Shown here: piece by piece, positions 46,341-55,121 of the stretch
How positions within the stretch are numbered: position 1 is the first letter of the stretch
Layout: each line of letters opens with the position of its first letter
Assembly (NCBI GenBank): GCA_937891165.1
Contig: CALAEX010000129.1
Coordinates: 62,001 to 126,000, forward strand
DNA from: an uncultured Lachnospiraceae bacterium
Lineage (GTDB): Bacteria; Bacillota; Clostridia; Lachnospirales; Lachnospiraceae
Reading direction: 5' to 3'
DNA: 64,000 nucleotides
Made by a program: the position numbers and the translations under genes
Notes under the pieces: generated by a model
Database searches by the model: none
Told to the model about the DNA's origin: nothing
The model's input: only the letters and a program-made list of their open reading frames with translations

Positions 46341-48818
46341 CTAGTTATCTAAGTCTTCTGCTTTAATTCTAAACTCATTCATCATTTTCTTTCTAGCAAG
46401 TTTATCTTTCTTTGTAGTACCATATAACTTATCAAAGATTTTAAGTTCTTTCTTTAAATCATCAATGGTGAGCTGAATAAGAACTCGTCCATTGAATGGG
46501 TCTAAAGTGGTTGCATTCAAATCTTCCGGTTTCATTTCTCCAAGTCCTTTAAAACGTTTCATCTTATCTGCACTTGGAATGTATTTCTGATACTTCATAG
46601 CAAACTCAGATAATGTCATTGGTTTATAATCATCTTTTTCATTCACTAAAATAATATATCCATATTTTCTGAAGATGTCGATTAAGTCTAGCACTTTATT
46701 GATAAATCTCTGATTAAGAGCAAGACGTCTGTAATGACCATCTACGATACCATAAAGTTCATTAGTAGCTTCTTTATAAACTACTTCAGGAAATCTCTTC
46801 TGAATAATGGACATGAATTTAGTCAATACTTTCTGGTTCTTAAGAACTTCTGCAATATCAAAGTCTTTTCCGAAATAAGCATATTCAATAGAGAAGAATG
46901 CTGCTACAAGTTCTACTAAATACACATTTGATTTAAAATGTTCTGCAACGGATATTAATGTTGCTAAGTAATCAACGGTATCCACAAGATAATTTCTAAA
47001 TTCGTCTTTACTTGCTTTCTCTTTCTTACCTGCTAATTTCACAGAATAGTTCTTAATTACCTTATTACGATACATATCAACAAACTCTTCTTTATTATGA
47101 ACGAAGATTTCGTTCTTTCCATCAACTACTTTGTATAATGGTGGAAGAGCTTTGTATAATTTACCAGCAAGTACTACCTCTGGTAATGCATTAATAAAGA
47201 ATGCTGCAATACTTCCTGAAATACCATGACCATCAACGTCGGCATCTGTCAGGATAATAATTTTATCAAAGTATAACTTATTGATATCAAAACTTCTACC
47301 AATACCACATCTAAGAACATGAACAAAAGTTCGCCATTCTTTATTTCCTGAATTAGGGTCCATCAACTGTGTAATGGTTTTCTTATATGGGCTAGCTGTC
47401 ATACCTCTTACAGCAAAGAATGCTTGGAACCAAGGATTTCTAAATTTCGTACCAGCACCTTTCGCAGAATCTCCTTCTGAAATATATATTTCACGATAAT
47501 CATTTTTTCCTGTATTTAAGCATCTATCATAATTTGGAATCTGCTGCTCCTTAAGTGGAGTCATAACATCTTTTACAGTAGCTGCTCTTGCCTTCGTAGC
47601 TTCTACTCTGGCTTTTGCATTAGTCTTAACAATTTTAACAACTGCTTTTAATTTCTCTGGATTCTCATCAAAGAATTTTTTAATTTCTTCTCTGAATCCT
47701 GTCGTCAAAATAGGTTTTAAAATTTCCGCTTTAATCTTTTCTTTCACGTTTCCTTCGAATTGAACGTTGGCATTCGTAGTTAAGTTTACTACCATTTTAA
47801 GACCTGTTCTGATATCATTCCATAAGATATCATATTTTGATTTCTCAGCTTCTGTCATAGAATCTTTTACTGCTTTCTGAATGAAATTACAGTAAGCATT
47901 TTCCGCAGCATCTAAGTGAACACCACCAGATATTGTATTTGTGAAGTTACAATAACTATCATACATCGGATCTATACTATCATCATAAGCAATCATTAAA
48001 CTATAATTTGCAATACGATGTTTAGTTACAGTATCTGATTTAATCTTTGGATTTGTATTGATAACTTCTTCATCAAATTCTTCATATCTATCCATAACGA
48101 TAGGTTTGAAGATTACATTGTCTGTACAGATGTCATTCAATAACCCAACTGGGTCACGTTTTTCAAACTTCACTTTCTTAACGGTTTTCATACCATCTTT
48201 TACAAAGAACTCTAAGAGCATAGTACTTGTAAAGAAGTAAGAAATTTTACCAAGCCAATCTTCAATCATATCTACAGGAAGATATGTTGTAGGTCCTAAG
48301 TATTTCTTACTAGGAATCATCTTAGTAATCATACCATGTCTTTTATCTTTCTTTCCAATTGGTGTGGTGGTATCAGAAACTTTCTTACCATTTTTAAAAA
48401 CAATTCTATGTGCTGTCTTTTCTCTTTCTCGATAAGAGGTCATTTCGAATTCATCTGCTAATGCATTACATGCAGTGAGCCCCAAGCCAAATTCCCCAGC
48501 ACTCAGCTCTCCATCGTCACGCATAAATTTAGATCCTGCTTGTATCTTTGTACAGCAGATATCTAATGGATATTCTGTTTCGCTAATTCCTCTACCATCA
48601 TCTTCTACAGTGATAGAATCTTCTAATCTATCAATAGTCACAGATATATAAGTACCCAATGATTTTGGGTTCTTCAATTCATCAATTGAGTTTTGCACGA
48701 TTTCTTTTACTAAATGAAATGCACCTTCGAATCCATATGCTTTGATATAGAGATTCGTTTTAAGCTGAATCTTCTCTATATCATCTTCGATGTACATCAT
48801 TACTGAATCTTGTGCCAT
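46341..48818 (-). CDS. Type II DNA topoisomerase, subunit B (GyrB/ParE-like)
   Basis: TAGGAGGAAG precedes the ATG and overlaps the end of the upstream small gene. The 825-residue protein has a GHKL ATPase domain (EIVQNSIDE near 39, EDDGRGIS near 72, GEFGLGLTACNAL near 108), a transducer region, and a TOPRIM domain with EGDSAKGAG near 447 and TDADVDGHG near 524. It works with the subunit A encoded directly downstream. Phage-encoded topoisomerases are known in T4-like and jumbo phages, where they aid replication of large genomes. Confidence 0.93.
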   Translation of the reverse strand: MAQDSVMMYIEDDIEKIQLKTNLYIKAYGFEGAFHLVKEIVQNSIDELKNPKSLGTYISVTIDRLEDSITVEDDGRGISETEYPLDICCTKIQAGSKFMRDDGELSAGEFGLGLTACNALADEFEMTSYREREKTAHRIVFKNGKKVSDTTTPIGKKDKRHGMITKMIPSKKYLGPTTYLPVDMIEDWLGKISYFFTSTMLLEFFVKDGMKTVKKVKFEKRDPVGLLNDICTDNVIFKPIVMDRYEEFDEEVINTNPKIKSDTVTKHRIANYSLMIAYDDSIDPMYDSYCNFTNTISGGVHLDAAENAYCNFIQKAVKDSMTEAEKSKYDILWNDIRTGLKMVVNLTTNANVQFEGNVKEKIKAEILKPILTTGFREEIKKFFDENPEKLKAVVKIVKTNAKARVEATKARAATVKDVMTPLKEQQIPNYDRCLNTGKNDYREIYISEGDSAKGAGTKFRNPWFQAFFAVRGMTASPYKKTITQLMDPNSGNKEWRTFVHVLRCGIGRSFDINKLYFDKIIILTDADVDGHGISGSIAAFFINALPEVVLAGKLYKALPPLYKVVDGKNEIFVHNKEEFVDMYRNKVIKNYSVKLAGKKEKASKDEFRNYLVDTVDYLATLISVAEHFKSNVYLVELVAAFFSIEYAYFGKDFDIAEVLKNQKVLTKFMSIIQKRFPEVVYKEATNELYGIVDGHYRRLALNQRFINKVLDLIDIFRKYGYIILVNEKDDYKPMTLSEFAMKYQKYIPSADKMKRFKGLGEMKPEDLNATTLDPFNGRVLIQLTIDDLKKELKIFDKLYGTTKKDKLARKKMMNEFRIKAEDLDN

Positions 48819-48983
48819 CTATTTCTTCCTCCTATTCTTTTTAATATAAATTGGATTTGTATTCGCCTTATTAAATCTACCCGGTATTTTCAATTTTCCA
48901 AACGTCCCATAAGTTGTACTTAATTCCAACTTCGCTTTAGATTTTAATTCATCCAATTTAGAATCACTCATTACTTCATTCAT
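48819..48983 (-). CDS. Small basic protein preceding the topoisomerase genes, 54 aa
   Basis: The start MNEVMSDSKLDELKS (48983) follows TTAGGAGGT; the longer frame to 49022 has no support. Helical N-terminal half, then a basic tail (PGRFNKANTNPIYIKKNRRK). Its TAG is the last triplet before the gyrB-type ATG, so the two are tightly coupled. A TATTAT box lies around 49027-49032. Unknown function. Confidence 0.75.
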   Translation of the reverse strand: MNEVMSDSKLDELKSKAKLELSTTYGTFGKLKIPGRFNKANTNPIYIKKNRRKK

Positions 48984-49180
48984 TTTTATACCTCCTAATG
49001 ATGTTAATCTATATATACTCATAAATATAATAAATCATTGAAGTAAAATACTTGATTTTATGAGCGTTAATTACGTGTTATAATGAGTTTTATATCTTAT
49101 TCGAACTACCCCTCGATAAATATAATTTACATTATAAGAAAAATACTAAAATACATTTTATTAAAGAGGAGGTATTGTTT

Positions 49181-49306
49181 ATGGAATATAAATGCTATAA
49201 CGTAGACAATGGTTGTATGGGTCTGACAGAGTCTGGCGAGTATGAATTATTTGATTCTGAATCGGACTACAAAGAATATTATAATGAACATAAAAATGAT
49301 GAGTAG
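49181..49306 (+). CDS. Very small acidic protein, 41 aa
   Basis: AAAGAGGAGGT, an excellent ribosome binding site, lies 7 bases before ATG 49181. The product MEYKCYNVDNGCMGLTESGE is acidic with two Cys residues. The stop overlaps the left arm of a terminator hairpin with a following T-run, so the unit is complete with its own site and terminator. Divergent from the topoisomerase operon. Confidence 0.75.
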   Translation: MEYKCYNVDNGCMGLTESGEYELFDSESDYKEYYNEHKNDE

Positions 49307-49336
49307 TGAAATCAATCACTACTCATCAATCTTTTT
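49301..49336 (+). terminator. Terminator of the 41-residue gene
   Basis: The stem GAGTAGTGA/TCACTACTC (9 bp) is followed by CTTTTT. Confidence 0.8.
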
Positions 49337-49430
49337 GACTTATTTTTTTGATTTATCAATTTCAATACTAAAAAGATGTACACAACATTTAGAGTTTTAC
49401 TAATAAAAATTTATTCGCTCTAAAAACTAT

Positions 49431-49464
49431 GAAAAAAAAAGAAAAGACTATTTCTAATCTTTTC
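49431..49464 (-). terminator. Strong intrinsic terminator of a leftward transcript
   Basis: The stem GAAAAGA/TCTTTTC (49441-49464) is followed on the minus strand by a run of nine T. No coding gene ends near it on that strand. It therefore terminates a transcript coming from the 50042-50530 gene or a separate RNA. Confidence 0.8.
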
Positions 49465-50041
49465 TTTTCCTTTCAATATTCAATTATAATATTCCCCATA
49501 TAGACAGCCATCAGGAAATAAATGAGCAAATGATACTCAAACCCTTGTTGATGGATTTTTATTACATCGTAACATATATTATCTAAGTTTCTAACATCTA
49601 ATTGGATTGATTTATCCCTAAATCCAAATCCGTACTAACATGTTACATTATTTACATCCTGACATCATCACATTTAACATTTAACTGATATATTGAAAAT
49701 TTTCAGGGTATTAGCCCGACACATTCTATCAATATATTATATGCATATTCTTGGTTGCATATACAAGTTGTTTTAGTAAAGCCTCATCGATTGAAGGTCG
49801 ATTGCTTTGAAAAACAAATTCTGTTTCCATATAATGTGACAAATGATAATCTTTCGCACTCATTCGTCAGGATGCGTCATTTCTTCTTTTATTTTCGTCT
49901 ATATAGGAAGAATGATGGATAAAGTTTTGAGGCTTTATCCACCCAATTTAATTTTGCATCATAAACCACAAATAGAAAGAGCTTGGGATTTGTTCATTTT
50001 CAAATACCCTCGCCATCTCAGGACCATATAAAAGCTCTTAA
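49465..50041 (-). ncRNA. Candidate large structured non-coding RNA (about 580-610 nt)
   Basis: No supported gene occurs between 49307 and 50041. On the minus strand the stretch has multiple long-range and local stems: AGAGCTT/AAGCTCT enclosing a GGG-ATTTG/CAAAT-CCC helix near 49975-50038, GGATAAAG/CTTTATCC near 49916-49940, TATGCA/TGCATA near 49740-49761, and ATATATTG/CAATATAT enclosing GGG/CCC near 49689-49737. It ends at a strong terminator. The size and setting recall the large ornate RNAs (ROOL, GOLLD) of Firmicute phages. Only the structure is seen; class membership is a guess. Confidence 0.5.
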
Positions 50042-50530
50042 CTATTTCCAGCTACCTACAGCGGACATATCATCACCGCGTTTTTTCTTCTTCTTATTTC
50101 TAACCTGTTCAGCTTTTTCAGCAACACGTCCAATTTTCTTATAATGTTTCGGAGCGATTTCTAACATAGAACCAAGTTCTGATGCAAATCTAACTGCATC
50201 CGGACCTGCCTTAACTGCTACAGATAAGTATTTCATCTGATTTACTACTTCTTTTGCACCTGCAAATTTCTTTTCAACTTCATCTGGAGTATATGGACGA
50301 CCTTTAAAAGATCCTCCACAAAGTCTACAAGTACAAGTAGATTTTCCGTCATTTCCAATGGTAGGTTTAATTTTCCCTTTACCATTAATTGTATGATGTA
50401 CACAGGCACCTTTTAAAATTTTTGTCTGTGTTTTGTTTTTTCCACGGATTCTTCCTTTTTTATCCGTATGCTGTTTTACAACGTTGATAACGTTTCCTTC
50501 GATTTTGGTAAGTTTGTTTGCTTTTCCCAT
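50042..50530 (-). CDS. Zinc-finger-like basic protein, 162 aa
   Basis: GAAAGGAGA precedes the ATG. The protein is basic throughout. CVHH (near residue 39) and CTCRLCGG (near 63) provide possible Cys/His ligands for one zinc ion. The end is KKKKKRGDDMSAVGSWK. It is probably nucleic-acid binding. It has the clearest promoter in the window (50575-50603), and there is no terminator at its stop, so its transcript may run into the structured RNA region downstream. Confidence 0.8.
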   Translation of the reverse strand: MGKANKLTKIEGNVINVVKQHTDKKGRIRGKNKTQTKILKGACVHHTINGKGKIKPTIGNDGKSTCTCRLCGGSFKGRPYTPDEVEKKFAGAKEVVNQMKYLSVAVKAGPDAVRFASELGSMLEIAPKHYKKIGRVAEKAEQVRNKKKKKRGDDMSAVGSWK

Positions 50531-50574
50531 GATTCGAAGTTCTCCTTTCTCCTAATAAGTTTTATATCAATAAA

Positions 50575-50603
50575 ATAATATACGGTTATAGCGCAAAAGT
50601 CAA
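50575..50603 (-). promoter_or_regulatory. Strong promoter of the zinc-finger gene
   Basis: On the minus strand, TTGACT (50603-50598), a 17-bp spacer and TATTAT (50580-50575) lie 45 bases before the ATG at 50530. Confidence 0.75.
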
Positions 50604-50606
50604 TAT

Positions 50607-51629
50607 TTAATTACTCTTCATACACCGTATAAAATAATCTTTTTTGCTTACTACATCTGTTTTATCAATAGTAAAAAGATATAGTGGGCGAACATCTTTA
50701 AAAGTAGTTTTGTCTAGTTTACAATTAACCAAACATAAACTTTTCACTTTATCTCGTTTTAGAATTTTTACTCTGCTCTTTAATACATCATCATTTATGA
50801 TAAGTCCGTTATCATCCACATTTACCGTAAATATGTTTACTTTAAACATGTCGAAATCAATAGCATCATCAAATGCGTATTTTAAAATGATTTCTTTTGC
50901 TTCCTCAAATGGTAATGGAGTAATGAAATTCGTACAAATCAGTTGTTTTGATGTACGCAAAAGTCTTCTACTAACATTGTCTCGGTCAAATCTTTTATCG
51001 ATAGATTCAAGATTCTTAACAATAGCTGGATTTTTAATAATAGAATCAACCACTTCAACTTCAGAAGTTTCTTTATTTAAAACTAACTTGATAAATTCGT
51101 ATTTTTCATCTTTTACCGCATTAATTGTAAATATATCTTCTCCTGTAAAATCTTCACTGACTCTAAGTATACATCCAATAACATCTTCTGTTCTAAATGT
51201 CGAAATGATAGAAATCCTGTCATCATCAATACACTTAGAACGAATATATCGATAATCTTTATTACCGATAAGAAGTATAATCATTTTATCAGATTTTTCA
51301 GATGTATTATAATTTCCAATATATGGATTTAAGTTCAAGGGATTCACTCGAACTTCTGTAAATGGAAGTTCTATCGTTTGAACTAATATATTTTTGTGAA
51401 TACCCATGGTCATTTTTTTACCTTTTGGTTGCTGACCTTTTTCTAAATGATATTCTTTGTCTTTTTGAAACTTTGTCGAGCCGATTCGGATTTTCTGTAA
51501 AATAGAAGTATCGGATGACTCAAGGTAGTACGTTTCATATGTACTACCTTTTTTAGTCACACCCTCTTTAGATTTTACCACCCATTCGCTCTGACAAGAA
51601 TCTCCTATAGATACGATGGATACATTCAT
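50607..51629 (-). CDS. Hypothetical phage protein, 340 aa
   Basis: GAAAGGACA precedes the ATG. A beta-rich N-terminal 130 residues is followed by an alpha/beta part with several paired basic residues. No motif or membrane segment. It starts 27 bases after the stop of the 51656-52624 gene and is probably in one unit with it. Not recognised. Confidence 0.75.
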   Translation of the reverse strand: MNVSIVSIGDSCQSEWVVKSKEGVTKKGSTYETYYLESSDTSILQKIRIGSTKFQKDKEYHLEKGQQPKGKKMTMGIHKNILVQTIELPFTEVRVNPLNLNPYIGNYNTSEKSDKMIILLIGNKDYRYIRSKCIDDDRISIISTFRTEDVIGCILRVSEDFTGEDIFTINAVKDEKYEFIKLVLNKETSEVEVVDSIIKNPAIVKNLESIDKRFDRDNVSRRLLRTSKQLICTNFITPLPFEEAKEIILKYAFDDAIDFDMFKVNIFTVNVDDNGLIINDDVLKSRVKILKRDKVKSLCLVNCKLDKTTFKDVRPLYLFTIDKTDVVSKKDYFIRCMKSN

Positions 51630-51655
51630 ATTTGGATTGTCCTTTCTGGATTAGA

Positions 51656-52624
51656 TTAGACGAACTCCTTAATAGATTCATCGTTAGACTGTAATTTATT
51701 TAATACCTTTACAGTCTTCGGATAGCCATTCTTTTCATCGCCTGGCAAGCTACTTAGGAAGAAACGTCTGTTAGCATCTTTGTTCTGAGCTTTGTCACGT
51801 TTTCTAGCTCCGAAATATGCTTTCAGAATTTGTTCGATTTCTCTTTCATCAAATTCTTCTTCCAATGTTTTGAATGTCCAATCAGTAACTACATGATAGA
51901 ATTCTTTCTGCTTATCATCAAGTGTTACATAATCGGATTTTCTTTCCAGTAACAAATATGTGATGAAACCAGGATAATTCTTTGGTGTTACAACATGTTT
52001 TACAACTGCTGCAAATTCTTCTTTTGAAATGGTTTCTGTTTTTGCATGTACATACAATACAGCCATCAGATTTTTTAATCTGAATGCACCTTTATCAAGA
52101 ATAGAACTTGTAGGTACGGTGCTTAATACATCAAATGCTAATTCCTTATTAACTCCAGATTTTGAAAGTTTCTTCATCTTTTTCTTCAAAATGATATTGG
52201 ATAGCTTAACAAGGTCGGATACATCAAACATTTTAGCATTTTCATCTTCTGCTTTTTCTTTCATGTGCTGCTTATGTGCTTCTTTTAATACATCATAAAT
52301 GATGATAGGAAGTAATTCAATATAATCAATCTGTTCCATATCTTCTTCACACAATTTTGTGATTTTCTTGATCAACTTCTTATCGAACAGACGATCGTAA
52401 ACTTCGTTGCGAATTTCCTGAACTTCTTTGATGTGTGAATAGTTAACCATTAATTTGATTACTTCCGGAAGCTGACAAATAAGCATATCGTAGTACCCCT
52501 TCTTCTGCTTTTTCTTTGATGAATATTCATCAGCGTACTTTTTCATGTACTTCTTAAATGTCAGACCAGTAAAGAGTCTAACGTCATTTGGGATTTCAAA
52601 GCCCCTTTTGTTGTTCTTACTCAT
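51656..52624 (-). CDS. Hypothetical helical phage protein, 322 aa
   Basis: AAAAGGAGAC precedes the ATG. The protein is almost entirely helical and Lys-rich, with no known motif. Its promoter (52708-52737) is followed by an unusually stable leader hairpin (52655-52700). It is transcribed after the tubulin gene but from its own promoter. Function unknown. Confidence 0.78.
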   Translation of the reverse strand: MSKNNKRGFEIPNDVRLFTGLTFKKYMKKYADEYSSKKKQKKGYYDMLICQLPEVIKLMVNYSHIKEVQEIRNEVYDRLFDKKLIKKITKLCEEDMEQIDYIELLPIIIYDVLKEAHKQHMKEKAEDENAKMFDVSDLVKLSNIILKKKMKKLSKSGVNKELAFDVLSTVPTSSILDKGAFRLKNLMAVLYVHAKTETISKEEFAAVVKHVVTPKNYPGFITYLLLERKSDYVTLDDKQKEFYHVVTDWTFKTLEEEFDEREIEQILKAYFGARKRDKAQNKDANRRFFLSSLPGDEKNGYPKTVKVLNKLQSNDESIKEFV

Positions 52625-52654
52625 GGTTTATGTCTCCTTTTAAAAAATAATTAA

Positions 52655-52700
52655 GTAACGTAAACATTAGTTTGTTTCCAAACTTTTATGTTTACGTTAC
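52655..52700 (-). promoter_or_regulatory. Stable 5' leader hairpin
   Basis: A perfect 13-bp stem GTAACGTAAACAT/ATGTTTACGTTAC encloses a second stem AGTTTG/CAAACT. On the minus strand it begins about where transcription from the 52708-52737 promoter should start, and it lies ahead of the ribosome binding site. It could protect the 5' end of the mRNA. Confidence 0.6.
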
Positions 52701-52707
52701 CAAATAA

Positions 52708-52737
52708 ATAATAAATTATTTCAACTCAAAAATTCAA
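52708..52737 (-). promoter_or_regulatory. Promoter of the 51656-52624 gene
   Basis: On the minus strand, TTGAAT (52737-52732), an 18-bp spacer and TATTAT (52713-52708). The same -10 and downstream ATTTATT tail occur at the other promoters of the window. Confidence 0.6.
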
Positions 52738-52738
52738 A

Positions 52739-53905
52739 TTAATGTTTGAATTTATTGAAAATACCTGCGATATCAACCGCTGTTTTCTGTTCCGGTTTTT
52801 CTGCTGTTGGAGATGTTCTGTATACACGTTTTGCATTGATCGCTTTTAATACATCTTTATCTAACTCTGTATCATCAGCTTTCTTTTTCTGAGCTTCTGT
52901 GATTTCAGTAATTCTGTCTTTGATTTTAATGATTCTGTCATTAACATCCGATAAACCACTAGCAATGTAGAATACATTATTAGGAAGCTTTCTGTCTTCA
53001 TTTACAACTGTATGTTCAAATTCTTCTACTGGGTAACCCACAGTTTCCTGAATCTTTTTCACACGAGTATCGAATTTGGAAAGCATTTCTTTGGATAAGT
53101 TAGAAATAACACCGGTTCCATATACAATACCGTCTAACTGAATTTCTGCATGTGCATTTCTGTTAAGTTCAGCAATCAACTTATCTTCTAATGTACTAGT
53201 ATCATCACAGTCTTTTTCTTTTACATCAAATAAAGATGCAACCACAAGACGACCTGGTGCTGTAATAAGTGTCATAGCATCTCTTTCGTCAATACTGTTT
53301 ACTGTTGTAGGACCATTATAGTATCCTCTAAGTACATTGATGTCTTCCACGATTCTTTCATTTACAGTTCTAAGTGTATCTACTGCAGATAATTTTGCAA
53401 ATCTGTCATTGTCATACAGCATATATGTTGGTTGATCTAATACTTCATATAAGTCTGTAAGATATCCAAGGGAATTTGCCTGGGTAGATAATGCTTCTGA
53501 AATTGTAGGAAGAATACCTACTGAAATTGGGAATACCGGATAGTCAGAATCTTTGTATACATTTGTGATGATGTTATTTAATAACAATGAGATTCCGGAA
53601 CCTGTTCCACCACCTGTGCTACTTACAATGAATACAATGTCGAGAGATGTTAAGAATTTCTTGATATCTTCATCGGATAAGAATTCCATGATAGAATTCT
53701 GTAAGAAGTTCTTTGCTTCATCTCTGTTTTTACCCGCTCCTTTTCCATCACCGATGGAAACTTTTCTGATTGTGTTTGGAAGTGTCTGCATATCTTTTTC
53801 ACTGCAGTTAATTGCAACTACCGGAATATCAGGATATTTTTTAGCACATAAAGCACATACCTGATTCCCTGCATTTCCACATCCAATAATACCTACCTTT
53901 AACAT
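52739..53905 (-). CDS. Tubulin/FtsZ-family GTPase (TubZ/PhuZ-like)
   Basis: AAAGGAGGAC precedes the ATG. The 388-residue protein has the N-terminal nucleotide-binding strand VGIIGCGNAGNQ (4-15) and the tubulin signature GGGTGSG (98-104), which contacts GTP phosphates. A long C-terminal helix and charged tail follow (about 330-388), where TubZ and PhuZ proteins make filament contacts. Phage tubulins position or segregate viral DNA, or centre a phage nucleus. It has its own promoter embedded in the preceding terminator. Whether it is closer to TubZ, PhuZ or FtsZ cannot be settled by eye. Confidence 0.9.
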   Translation of the reverse strand: MLKVGIIGCGNAGNQVCALCAKKYPDIPVVAINCSEKDMQTLPNTIRKVSIGDGKGAGKNRDEAKNFLQNSIMEFLSDEDIKKFLTSLDIVFIVSSTGGGTGSGISLLLNNIITNVYKDSDYPVFPISVGILPTISEALSTQANSLGYLTDLYEVLDQPTYMLYDNDRFAKLSAVDTLRTVNERIVEDINVLRGYYNGPTTVNSIDERDAMTLITAPGRLVVASLFDVKEKDCDDTSTLEDKLIAELNRNAHAEIQLDGIVYGTGVISNLSKEMLSKFDTRVKKIQETVGYPVEEFEHTVVNEDRKLPNNVFYIASGLSDVNDRIIKIKDRITEITEAQKKKADDTELDKDVLKAINAKRVYRTSPTAEKPEQKTAVDIAGIFNKFKH

Positions 53906-53975
53906 TTTATTTGTCCTCCTTTTATTTGTGGCATTTTCTTTGAACAGTTTAATTCATTTAACTGTTACTAATAAA

Positions 53976-54004
53976 ATAATATATTGCTGAAGTGTGAAAA
54001 TCAA
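53976..54004 (-). promoter_or_regulatory. Promoter of the tubulin gene, inside a terminator
   Basis: On the minus strand, TTGATT (54004-53999), a 17-bp spacer and TATTAT (53981-53976). The -35 lies in the loop and the spacer in the 3' arm of the 13-bp terminator stem of the upstream gene. A short AACAGTT/AACTGTT hairpin (53943-53966) starts just after the likely transcription start. Confidence 0.7.
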
Positions 54005-54025
54005 AATAGAAATTCACACTTCAGC
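53986..54025 (-). terminator. Terminator of the 54053-55063 gene
   Basis: A perfect 13-bp stem GCTGAAGTGTGAA/TTCACACTTCAGC with a 14-base loop is followed leftward by AATATATTATTTTATT. It overlaps the tubulin promoter. Confidence 0.75.
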
Positions 54026-54052
54026 GATACCGTTATATGTTTAAAATTAAGA

Positions 54053-55063
54053 TTATGAGCTGTATAATCTATAAATGATTACAAAATCCTTTGTTAAGGA
54101 TAAGCTGTTAACCTGGAATGTTAATTTGGAGAATAACCGAACGTTTTCGTAATCTCCTTTTAACTTATTAAATCTTCCTGTGAAGAGAGCAATGGTATTA
54201 ATACGCGTTTCATCGATATTGGATGTAGCATCAAACCATTCTTTGATATCTTTAGGTGTAATCTTCAACACCATTTCCACATAAGATTCGATGGTAGAAT
54301 TGTTGATTGTATTGATTCTTGGGTAGTATTCATTCTGGAATACTTCATTTGTACTTTCAGTTTCATCGGTTGCAGCTTTCCAGAAGTTTTTGATAGCTGG
54401 ATCCCATTCAAATCGTTTTAAGTAGTAAGCAATATTATCTACATTGTCTGGCGTCCAGATTCCTGTTTTACCAAAGTATTTTACAGAATCTGCTTCAGAT
54501 AACTGATTTGGTGTAAATCTAAATGGGAGCATAACACCTGCCATTTGTTTACCATCTTCAGTTCCTAAACTTTCCTGAATAGAATATTCTTTGTAATCTA
54601 CTGGTGGTTTTGTAAGTACGTTTACTGCAGAACCTGTAAGACCAACACCGAAAAGACATACATATTCACCATGCGGATGAATAATTTCTTTATGATCAAT
54701 ATCACCATTAATTGCAGGAATGTAATAGTTAATATCTTCGCCGGCTGCCTGATAGTCAAGCATTGTAACATCAGGAATACCGATAGTACCGTTAGAAATT
54801 TCATATAATGTAGGAACCTTTAATGGTCCTGGGATACCGAATAACTGCTCAAAAGAGTACTGACATCCACCGATTGGTACCATATTTTCTTCACTAAAAA
54901 CTGTTTCACCTAAAGAGGAAATACCATTAGCATCTCTACTAAATCCATATCCTCCTAAAATCTGTGTTCTTTTATATACACCGGATCTATGAAGTTCAGG
55001 CATAGACTGAAGTTTATGCTTGTCCTGAAATCCAAATCCGTCATTTAATTTTAAATCTGACAT
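54053..55063 (-). CDS. Putative virion structural protein, 336 aa
   Basis: The start MSDLKLNDGFGFQDK (55063) follows GAAAGGTGG; the frame is open to 55099. It is a beta-rich soluble protein with GCQYSFEQLFGIPGP and HGEYVCLFGVGLTG segments. It follows the 1262-residue gene after about 58 bases and ends at a terminator, so the pair forms a unit. It is likely a tail or baseplate component by association; family unknown. Confidence 0.72.
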   Translation of the reverse strand: MSDLKLNDGFGFQDKHKLQSMPELHRSGVYKRTQILGGYGFSRDANGISSLGETVFSEENMVPIGGCQYSFEQLFGIPGPLKVPTLYEISNGTIGIPDVTMLDYQAAGEDINYYIPAINGDIDHKEIIHPHGEYVCLFGVGLTGSAVNVLTKPPVDYKEYSIQESLGTEDGKQMAGVMLPFRFTPNQLSEADSVKYFGKTGIWTPDNVDNIAYYLKRFEWDPAIKNFWKAATDETESTNEVFQNEYYPRINTINNSTIESYVEMVLKITPKDIKEWFDATSNIDETRINTIALFTGRFNKLKGDYENVRLFSKLTFQVNSLSLTKDFVIIYRLYSS

Positions 55064-55121
55064 TGTCGTTTTCCACCTTTCTAAAATATAAAGTGTCATT
55101 TAATATAAATGTTTTTGGGGG

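Noticed and set aside
49840..49900. Hammerhead-ribozyme-like CTGACGA...GAAA on the minus strand
   Set aside because: The bases between the two motifs cannot form stem II, so the match is probably chance.
49843..50031. A 62-residue plus-strand frame in the large gap
   Set aside because: No ribosome binding site, atypical composition, and it overlaps strong inverted repeats of the candidate RNA.
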